Of a DNA stretch of 11,132 nucleotides, positions 5,940 to 11,132 are shown piece after piece. Each line of letters starts with the position of its first letter. The first letter of the stretch is position 1. Under the pieces are notes generated by a model. The model was not told where the DNA came from. It worked only from the letters and a program-made list of their open reading frames with translations, and made no database searches. This DNA is from Rhodothermales bacterium (GTDB taxonomy: Bacteria > Bacteroidota > Rhodothermia > Rhodothermales > UBA10348), in the NCBI GenBank assembly GCA_013003255.1, contig JABDJZ010000601.1, forward strand, positions 1 through 11,132, written 5' to 3'. The translations under genes were made by a program, and so were the position numbers.

Positions 5940-6017
5940 GGAGGAGTCGGGGAGTGAGGTTGTGCCGTGCCGCGGCAGGTCGTTACTTCTTGGCCCAAGA
6001 TAACCGGGAACACCCCC
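5940..6017. promoter_or_regulatory. Divergent intergenic region with two palindromes (candidate operators)
   Basis: This 78-nt gap separates the CDGSH gene and the transport operon and must contain both promoters. It has a perfect 10-bp palindrome, TGCCGCGGCA, at 5968-5977, and a perfect 13-bp inverted repeat, TCTTGG-C-CCAAGA, at 5988-6000. Both have the size of a dimeric repressor or activator site. No regulator gene is adjacent, and no clear -35/-10 pair was found, so function is inference. Confidence 0.4.
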
Positions 6018-6326
6018 ATGCCTCCACCGCATGCGCCGGACGGCGCCAAGGAAACGGCCGCCCACTCCTACTGGCGGAAGAACCTTCGCATCATGGCCGT
6101 TCTTCTCCTGATCTGGGCCGCGGCCGGGCTTGGTGCGGGTGTGCTGTTTGCGGACACGCTGAACCAGTGGTCGCTGGGGGGCTACCCGCTCGGGTTCTGG
6201 TTTGCCCAGCAGGGGAGCATCATTGTCTTCGTCATCCTGATCCTGGTCTATGCCCTGCTGATGAACCGCCTGGACCGGGAGCATCACGAGGACCTGGAGC
6301 GTGAGCGCGCGGGAGGCGGGGCATGA
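6018..6326 (+). CDS. DUF4212 protein, small subunit of a sodium:solute symporter
   Basis: A 102-residue membrane protein with two transmembrane helices at about 25-46 and 63-82, separated by a short loop (DTLNQWSLGGYPLGFWFAQQ) that contains the family's conserved GxPLGFWFAQQGS stretch. The charged tail (NRLDREHHEDLERER) lies in the cytoplasm. DUF4212 proteins are found directly before VC_2705-type sodium:solute symporters and are thought to be their small subunit; that arrangement is seen here, with the stop codon overlapping the symporter start (ATGA). I choose the ATG at 6018, followed by a hydrophilic leader and the YWRKNLR start of the family; an in-frame ATG at 5967 would overlap the candidate operator. 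Only weak ribosome-binding sequence precedes it. Assignment is strong; how it helps transport is not known. Confidence 0.9.
   Translation: MPPPHAPDGAKETAAHSYWRKNLRIMAVLLLIWAAAGLGAGVLFADTLNQWSLGGYPLGFWFAQQGSIIVFVILILVYALLMNRLDREHHEDLERERAGGGA
6311..6316 (+). promoter_or_regulatory. Shine-Dalgarno GGGAGG of the symporter gene
   Basis: GGGAGG lies 6 nt before the ATG at 6323, inside the end of the DUF4212 gene. It supports the 4-nt ATGA overlap as the true start and lets the symporter be translated at its own rate. Confidence 0.65.
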
Positions 6327-8143
6327 GCATCAAAGCCTGGACCTTCCTGTTCGTCGGCGTCACGTTCACCCTCTACCTGGTCATTGCCTGGCTGGCGCGT
6401 GTGCGCGATACGAAGGGCTTCTACGTGGCCGGGCAGGGTATTCCGGCGGCGGCCAACGGGATGGCCACGGCGGCGGACTGGATGAGCGCCGCATCGTTCA
6501 TCTCCATGGCGGGCCTGATCTCGACCCTTGGCTACGCGGGCGGGATGTACCTGATGGGATGGACCGGCGGCTACGTCCTGCTGGCCCTGCTTCTGGCGCC
6601 CTACCTGCGGAAATTCGGACACTTTACCGTCCCCGATTTCATTGGCGATCGATACCGCAGTGACACGGCACGCCTGGTGGCCGTCATTTGTGCTGTCTTC
6701 GTCAGCTTCACCTACGTGGCCGGGCAGATGCGGGGTGTGGGGATTGTCTTCTCCCGGTTCCTCGAGGTAGACGTCGCCGTCGGGGTCTACGTCGGCGTGG
6801 GAATTGTCTTCGTCTACGCCACCCTCGGCGGCATGAAGGGCATCACCTGGACTCAGGTCGCGCAGTATTGGGTCCTGATCACGGCATTCCTGACTCCGGC
6901 CATCGCCATCAGCCTGGATCTCACCGGAAGCGCCATCCCACAGGTCGGACTGGGAAGCGCCCTCTCGGAAGAGGGGACCCTGCTCCTCGAGAAGCTGAAC
7001 CAGATCCACGCGGATCTCGGGTTCTCCAGCTACACCGAGCCATTCATTGGTTCGTGGGACAAGCTCAATGTGTTCTGTGTAACCCTGGCGCTCATGGCCG
7101 GAACGGCAGGGCTGCCCCACGTCATCGTCCGCTTCTACACGGTTAAGAGCGTATCCGCGGCCCGCTGGAGTGCGTTCTGGGCCCTTCTGTTCATCTCCCT
7201 GCTCTACCTGACGGCCCCTGCCATCGGGGGCTTCGCTCGCTATGCCATGCTGGACGGCCTGCACGGGAAGACCGCGTCGGAATTGCCGGCATGGTTCGAA
7301 ACCTGGGAGCAGACCGGCCTCATCCTGTGGATGGATGACGGCGATGGCACGCTGGCCTACACAGGCGATGAGCGCAACGAGATCTTTCGAAGCGGTGCCA
7401 TGTCCACGGCGGCCATCGGCGAGCTCAAGCAACGGCATGCCCAATGGCTGAGGGGCAACGGCGGCGAGGACGGCCGGGTGGTCCTGCGGCAGGCCGGGCT
7501 GAGTGGCCCGGACCGGGACATCATCGTGCTGGCCACGCCGGAGATGGCCGGTTTGGCGCGATGGATCATCGCCTTCGTAGCTGCCGGAGGATTGGCCGCG
7601 GCGCTGTCTACGGCCAGCGGATTGTTGCTGGTGATTTCTTCCAGTGTGGCGCACGACCTTTATTTCCGGATGATCAACCCCAAGGCATCCGAGGAGCGTC
7701 GCCTGCTGGTGGGCCGCGGAGTGATCGGCGTGGCGGTGATCATCGCGGGCATTCTGGGGATATACCCGCCCGGATTCGTGAGCCAGGTCGTGGCGTTTGC
7801 ATTCGGTCTGGCCGCATCCAGCTTCTTCCCGGTCATCGTGCTGGGCATCTTCTCCGTGCGTGTCGGAACGGTACCGGCTGTGGCGGGCATGATCGCCGGA
7901 ATCAGTTTCACGGCGTTCTACATCCTTGGCAGCGTCTACGGAGGCATGTCCTCGTGGGCATTCGGGATCGGACCGCAGGGGATCGGGACAGTGGGCATGC
8001 TGGTGAACTTCGCCGTAACGCTGGGGCTTACGCCCTTCTTCCCGGCACCGGACCAGACGGTACAGGAGCTGATCCAGTCGATTCGCGAGCCGGAGGGCGT
8101 CGGGCCGGCTCTGAACATTGATGACAGCGTAGAGGCCGACTGA
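6323..8143 (+). CDS. Sodium:solute symporter, VC_2705 subfamily (acetate-like monocarboxylate type)
   Basis: A 606-residue polytopic protein of the SSS family, longer than the typical ActP-like 550. Family marks include the ADWMSAASFISMAG segment (51-64), FTVPDFIGDRY (101-111), GLPHVIVRFYTVKSVSAAR (263-281) and the sodium-site helix AALSTASGLLLVISSSVAHD (425-444). A hydrophilic insert of about 100 residues lies at about 308-408 between two membrane helices, containing an EF-hand-like DDGDGTL stretch (338-344) and ending DRDIIVLATPEMAGL; inserts of this type are characteristic of the VC_2705 subfamily with DUF4212 partners. It should use the sodium gradient to import a small solute; acetate or another monocarboxylate is the family-based guess. 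Its stop (TGA) shares one base with the ATG of the SLC13 gene, so the two are translationally coupled. Confidence 0.92.
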   Translation: MSIKAWTFLFVGVTFTLYLVIAWLARVRDTKGFYVAGQGIPAAANGMATAADWMSAASFISMAGLISTLGYAGGMYLMGWTGGYVLLALLLAPYLRKFGHFTVPDFIGDRYRSDTARLVAVICAVFVSFTYVAGQMRGVGIVFSRFLEVDVAVGVYVGVGIVFVYATLGGMKGITWTQVAQYWVLITAFLTPAIAISLDLTGSAIPQVGLGSALSEEGTLLLEKLNQIHADLGFSSYTEPFIGSWDKLNVFCVTLALMAGTAGLPHVIVRFYTVKSVSAARWSAFWALLFISLLYLTAPAIGGFARYAMLDGLHGKTASELPAWFETWEQTGLILWMDDGDGTLAYTGDERNEIFRSGAMSTAAIGELKQRHAQWLRGNGGEDGRVVLRQAGLSGPDRDIIVLATPEMAGLARWIIAFVAAGGLAAALSTASGLLLVISSSVAHDLYFRMINPKASEERRLLVGRGVIGVAVIIAGILGIYPPGFVSQVVAFAFGLAASSFFPVIVLGIFSVRVGTVPAVAGMIAGISFTAFYILGSVYGGMSSWAFGIGPQGIGTVGMLVNFAVTLGLTPFFPAPDQTVQELIQSIREPEGVGPALNIDDSVEAD

Positions 8144-9603
8144 TGGCCGGGTTTGCGCCGACCCAGGTTCGCGGCTTCGTCATGGGGCCAGTCTTCCTGC
8201 TGATCGTGCTCATCCTTCCTGCACCGGAGGGCATGACAGCGGCGGCATGGATGACCGCCGGCATCGCCGGGCTGATGGCCACGTGGTGGATGACGGAAGC
8301 CATCCCGATACCGGCTACGGCGCTGTTGCCGCTGGTGCTCTTCCCACTCGTTGATGCCGGGAGCATGCGCGAGACGGCCTCGCCCTTCGCCGACCCCATC
8401 ATCTTCCTGTTTCTGGGCGGATTCCTGATCGCGCTGGCCATGGAGCGCTGGAACCTGCACCGCCGCATCGCCCTGAATGTCATAGCCCGGGTGGGGACCG
8501 GCCCCGCCGCACTCGTCGGGGGCTTCATGCTGGCTGCCGCGCTCATTTCGATGTGGGTCAGCAACACGGCCACGGCCCTGATGATGCTCCCCGTCGCGCT
8601 CTCGGTGGTTCAGGTGGCCGGGGCCGGAGGGGAGCGCGGGAATTTCCAGGTGGCTTTGCTTCTGGGTCTGGCCTACGGCTGCAACATTGGCGGCATGGCG
8701 ACGCTGGTAGGGACGCCACCCAACGCACTCCTGGCCGGGTTCATGGCCAGCGAGTACGGAGTCACGCTCTCGTTCGCGAACTGGCTCGGCGTCGGCCTTC
8801 CGATTGTAGCGGTCGGGTTACCGCTTGCTTTCGTGGTCCTGACACGGTTCACGTACCCTTTGAGCAGCCGGCCGGTCGAGGGCGCGGCGGAATCGGTCCG
8901 TGCCGAGTTGGCGGCGATGGGGCGGGTGTCGAAACAGGAGTGGCTGGTGGGTTTCGTGTTCGCGGTGACGGCGCTCCTTTGGGTAACACGGCCGCTGCTG
9001 TTGAACATCGTTCCCAGCCTCTCCGATGCGGGGATTGCGATGGCCGCCGGCGTCGCGCTCTTTGTCATCCCTTCAGACTTTCGCGAGGGCGAGTTCCTGA
9101 TGGACTGGAAGACGGCCACGCGAGTCCCCTGGGGCACCCTGCTGCTGTTCGGCGGCGGCCTGAGTCTTGCCGGTGCGTTCACGCGAACAGGGTTGTCCAC
9201 GTGGATCGGGGAGTCCCTGGCCGGGCTGGGCGGATTGCCGGTGATCCTCATTCTGTTGGTGGTGATCGTGTTGGTGGTATTCCTTACCGAATTGACCAGC
9301 AATGCCGCCACCACGGCGACGCTGCTTCCGGTGATTGCCGCCATGGCCATCGGAATCGGCCAGAACCCCATGTTGCTGGCGATTCCGGCGGTGCTGTCAG
9401 CCAGCTGTGCCTTCATGCTGCCGGTGGCCACTCCGCCCAATGCCATTGTGTTTGGCAGCGAGCGTGTCACGATTCCCCAGATGGCCCGATCCGGCTTCTG
9501 GCTGAACCTGTGCTTCATCGTTTTGCTTACGGCTGCAGCCTATACGCTCGTGATGTGGGTCTTCGGCGTCCAGGCGGGCGTGGTGCCCGACTGGGCCGGC
9601 TGA
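8143..9603 (+). CDS. SLC13/DASS family permease (sodium-coupled di-/carboxylate or sulfate transporter)
   Basis: A 486-residue inner-membrane carrier with the inverted-repeat architecture of DASS proteins. Each half carries its substrate/sodium-binding motif: SNT at residues 140-142 (WVSNTATALMMLPVALS) and SNA at 386-388 (TSNAATTATLLPV). Each is followed by its proline-rich hairpin: GTPPNALLAG (190-199) and VATPPNAIVFG (428-438). Many members have SNT in both halves, so Ala388 in place of Thr is a small deviation. WWMTEAIPIPATALLPL (48-64) is another family mark. Family substrates include succinate, malate, fumarate, citrate and, in some clades, sulfate; which is used here cannot be told. The start ATG overlaps the symporter stop (TGATG), and AGAGG 7 nt upstream is a weak ribosome-binding site. 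Co-expression with a monocarboxylate symporter suggests an organic-acid uptake operon. Confidence 0.92.
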   Translation: MAGFAPTQVRGFVMGPVFLLIVLILPAPEGMTAAAWMTAGIAGLMATWWMTEAIPIPATALLPLVLFPLVDAGSMRETASPFADPIIFLFLGGFLIALAMERWNLHRRIALNVIARVGTGPAALVGGFMLAAALISMWVSNTATALMMLPVALSVVQVAGAGGERGNFQVALLLGLAYGCNIGGMATLVGTPPNALLAGFMASEYGVTLSFANWLGVGLPIVAVGLPLAFVVLTRFTYPLSSRPVEGAAESVRAELAAMGRVSKQEWLVGFVFAVTALLWVTRPLLLNIVPSLSDAGIAMAAGVALFVIPSDFREGEFLMDWKTATRVPWGTLLLFGGGLSLAGAFTRTGLSTWIGESLAGLGGLPVILILLVVIVLVVFLTELTSNAATTATLLPVIAAMAIGIGQNPMLLAIPAVLSASCAFMLPVATPPNAIVFGSERVTIPQMARSGFWLNLCFIVLLTAAAYTLVMWVFGVQAGVVPDWAG

Positions 9604-9633
9604 GCCCGTGGCCCCTCAAGGCGCCTCCCGTCG

Positions 9634-9648
9634 CGTTGATAACCAACG
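9634..9648. repeat. Short inverted repeat in the 3' gap of the SLC13 gene
   Basis: CGTTG-ATAAC-CAACG, perfect 5-bp arms, sits 30 nt after the SLC13 stop and 20 nt before the lipoprotein start. There is no T run, so it is not a clear terminator. It may be an operator or mRNA hairpin ahead of the lipoprotein, or chance. Confidence 0.3.
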
Positions 9649-9655
9649 ACATTCT

Positions 9656-9660
9656 GGAGG
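9656..9660 (+). promoter_or_regulatory. Shine-Dalgarno GGAGG of the lipoprotein gene
   Basis: GGAGG is 7 nt before the ATG at 9668, which fixes that start over the in-frame GTG at 9608, whose use would put 20 residues in front of the lipoprotein signal peptide. The following CTCC could pair with it and weaken access. Confidence 0.7.
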
Positions 9661-9667
9661 CTCCGCC

Positions 9668-10579
9668 ATGACACACAAAGGACTCACCCTGCTTCTCGCT
9701 CTACTGCTGACCGCCTGCGACGTGGTGAACCACGGGGATGAAGAGCCGCATCACGGACACGGTGACGGCGTGCAGGCCACGACCGTGCTCACCAGTTCCT
9801 CGTTGGCCACGAGGGGCAGCGCTGGGAAGGCTGCAGGGCACGCGGTCAAGAGCGCCTCCGGCGGCACCGACTATCTGGTAACGCCCTTCAACGTCTCCGG
9901 CGAGATTCTGTCCGTGGTGTTTCCCATCGATCCGGCCCCGGATGATGGCATCGTGGTCTTTGGCGACGGTCGGCCGGACATCGCCCCCACATCCGCCACG
10001 CTGCTCCCCTTCGACCTGGTCGACCACGATCCGGTCAACGAGTTCATCGACATCAAGCCCACCCTGGCGGACGGAACGGTCGAGCGTGTGCACCCGCTGT
10101 TCGGGTACGCCGACTTCTTCTACGATCAGGATGACGGGACGCCGCGTACGGTCCGCGTGGCCATGGCATCCGTCAACGGCATGGTCCGTGGTGACAAGCT
10201 CCTGGACATGGGGGGAGGCCAGTTCTTCTGGTTTGACCTGGACACGAGTGCGTTCACCAGCGCCCGGCCATCAAACCCGGCGGTCATTGAAGCCATCCGT
10301 GACTTTACCGATCCGATTCGTCCGAACCTGGTCTTCTTCCCGATGGTGGTCAACCTGACTTCAACCATCGGCGTGACTGCGGCGGACTTCCTGGCGGCGG
10401 CCACGGTTGAGTCCGAGGTAGACTTCTACATGGGCAACGGAATCACCCTGCTCGGCCAGACCACGTCCAACCTGACCGACGCCGAGACCATCCAATCGTT
10501 CACGCTGACGCAGATGTCCACAGGATTCGGAGGAGCTTCGGGATTCACGGCGGACGCAGTACTCAATCCGCTCCCGTGA
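9668..10579 (+). CDS. Lipoprotein of unknown function with N-terminal His/acid-rich segment
   Basis: A 303-residue exported lipoprotein. The signal peptide (MTHKGLTLLLALLLTAC) ends in the lipobox LTAC, so Cys17 would be acylated after cleavage. Just behind it is a His- and acid-rich linker, NHGDEEPHHGHGDG (21-34), which could bind a metal. A Ser/Ala/Gly-rich linker follows, then one beta-rich domain from about 68 to the end. It contains acidic Asp-rich stretches such as PIDPAPDDG and DFFYDQDDG, plus DMGGGQFFWFDLDTSAF near 180-196. I do not recognise the family. The 64-nt gap after the SLC13 gene, on the same strand and without a clear terminator, allows read-through from the transport operon; it may also have its own promoter. 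It could be a periplasmic binding or surface partner, but nothing shows that directly. Convergent with the PAS gene, one base apart. Confidence 0.8.
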   Translation: MTHKGLTLLLALLLTACDVVNHGDEEPHHGHGDGVQATTVLTSSSLATRGSAGKAAGHAVKSASGGTDYLVTPFNVSGEILSVVFPIDPAPDDGIVVFGDGRPDIAPTSATLLPFDLVDHDPVNEFIDIKPTLADGTVERVHPLFGYADFFYDQDDGTPRTVRVAMASVNGMVRGDKLLDMGGGQFFWFDLDTSAFTSARPSNPAVIEAIRDFTDPIRPNLVFFPMVVNLTSTIGVTAADFLAAATVESEVDFYMGNGITLLGQTTSNLTDAETIQSFTLTQMSTGFGGASGFTADAVLNPLP

Positions 10580-10580
10580 G

Positions 10581-11132
10581 TCAGATAGGGACGCCCGGGC
10601 GGTAGTCGGCGGTACAGGTCGGGCATAGTCCCACCTCAACGCCCTCGGGTGGATCAGGGACCCATTCGTTGATCCAGTGCCAGGACTCCGAGTTCGCAGC
10701 GCGGAATCGGAGGCACTGGGGGCACTGCTCCTTGACCGAGTCGGCATCGGGCACCTGACCCGACGGCTGGGGGAGATGGGGCAGCGTGAATCTGAGGATG
10801 TGACGAATCACAAGGAAGTCCTTGCCCAGCGGAGCCGCATTCAGCTCAAACAACCGATAGGCATCGCGGCATGCGCATTCATAATCCAGACTCAGGGACC
10901 GTCGCTCCCTGAATACACGATTCAGGGCAGCCGTGAAGTAGGTCTTTTCACGCTCCCTGTATCCGTCGCAGAGACCCGTCCCCATGTCGAAGTCCGTCAC
11001 CTGTCCCGTGACATCCATGAACTGGTACCAGGCCGGGTTCAGGTACCGGATAGTCAGGTCACGGTCCACACAGAGCGTGCTCCCGGGGTGCTCCTCCAGA
11101 TCGTAGAGGATTCCGAGCGAGAGGACCGGATC
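10581..11132 (-). CDS. PAS domain protein with C-terminal four-cysteine domain, 5' end outside window
   Basis: The minus-strand frame is open through the right edge, so this is the C-terminal 183 residues of a longer protein; the GTG at 11069 is only an internal codon (Val). The visible part begins with a PAS-like fold: TLCVDRDLTIRYLNPAWYQFM at about residues 19-39, then a helical part and the strands of the sensory core, ending near residue 115. The tail carries CPQC (137-140) and CPTC (170-173), spaced like the Cx2C...GxCPxC module at the end of many PAS/GAF signalling proteins, where the four cysteines probably bind a metal such as zinc. The protein may sense a ligand or redox state. No kinase, cyclase or DNA-binding domain is visible; any output part would lie upstream, outside the window. 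Confidence 0.78.
   Translation of the reverse strand, partial: DPVLSLGILYDLEEHPGSTLCVDRDLTIRYLNPAWYQFMDVTGQVTDFDMGTGLCDGYREREKTYFTAALNRVFRERRSLSLDYECACRDAYRLFELNAAPLGKDFLVIRHILRFTLPHLPQPSGQVPDADSVKEQCPQCLRFRAANSESWHWINEWVPDPPEGVEVGLCPTCTADYRPGVPI

Noticed and set aside
5940..6287. Upstream extension of the CDGSH frame
   Set aside because: It would run through the divergent promoter region and antisense to the DUF4212 gene; homologous domain sequence starts only after the ATG at 5939.
6284..7654. Long minus-strand open frame of 456 codons
   Set aside because: It lies antisense to the symporter and its translation is rich in Gly, Arg, Gln and His without hydrophobic cores or any motif. It is a GC-rich shadow frame.
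8553..9671. Plus-strand open frame of 372 codons
   Set aside because: It is a frame-shifted reading of the SLC13 gene, low in hydrophobic order and rich in Arg, Gly and His, with no family signal.

Overview
The window is a GC-rich bacterial chromosome segment, densely packed, with genes on both strands and no stretch over 300 bases without a gene. A C-terminal Por/type IX secretion sorting domain, a mix of strong Shine-Dalgarno and SD-less starts, and the high GC together suggest a member of the Bacteroidota-related Rhodothermia (Salinibacter/Rhodothermus-like). This is inference; there is no rRNA or marker gene here. I found no tRNA, rRNA, CRISPR array, IS element or phage gene.

Layout. (1) Left edge to 566, + strand: the C-terminal part of a PLP-dependent threonine synthase/cysteate synthase-like enzyme. 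(2) 563-3597, - strand: five regulatory genes, transcribed right to left: an RsbW-like ATP-binding anti-sigma kinase, a STAS anti-anti-sigma protein, an ECF sigma factor, a single-pass membrane anti-sigma factor and a PrsW-type intramembrane protease. The last three are tightly coupled (ATGA overlap, then a 1-nt gap). The first two form a pair separated from the sigma gene by 59 nt containing a stem-loop followed by four T. (3) 3725-5278, + strand: a secreted type IX cargo-like protein, divergent from the RsbW gene. (4) 5289-5939, - strand: a small iron-sulfur protein with one divergent ferredoxin-like domain and two CDGSH domains. (5) 6018-9603, + strand: a transport operon, DUF4212 small subunit, VC_2705-type sodium:solute symporter and SLC13/DASS permease, with overlapping start and stop codons. 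It is followed by a lipoprotein of unknown function (9668-10579). (6) 10581 to the right edge, - strand: a PAS protein with a C-terminal four-cysteine domain, cut by the window end.

How the genes may work together. The central theme is envelope signalling. PrsW in Bacillus makes the first cut in the anti-sigma factor RsiW, and here a PrsW homologue lies directly after an anti-sigma gene, so sigma factor, membrane anti-sigma and its likely protease form one module. The RsbW/STAS partner-switch pair just upstream may add a second, cytoplasmic input or may serve another target. The transport operon suggests sodium-coupled uptake of carboxylates (acetate-like monocarboxylates and dicarboxylates); its substrates cannot be read from the sequence. 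The most novel-looking parts are the combined regulatory locus, the C-terminal extension of PrsW, the symporter/SLC13 coupling, and the unassigned His-rich lipoprotein.
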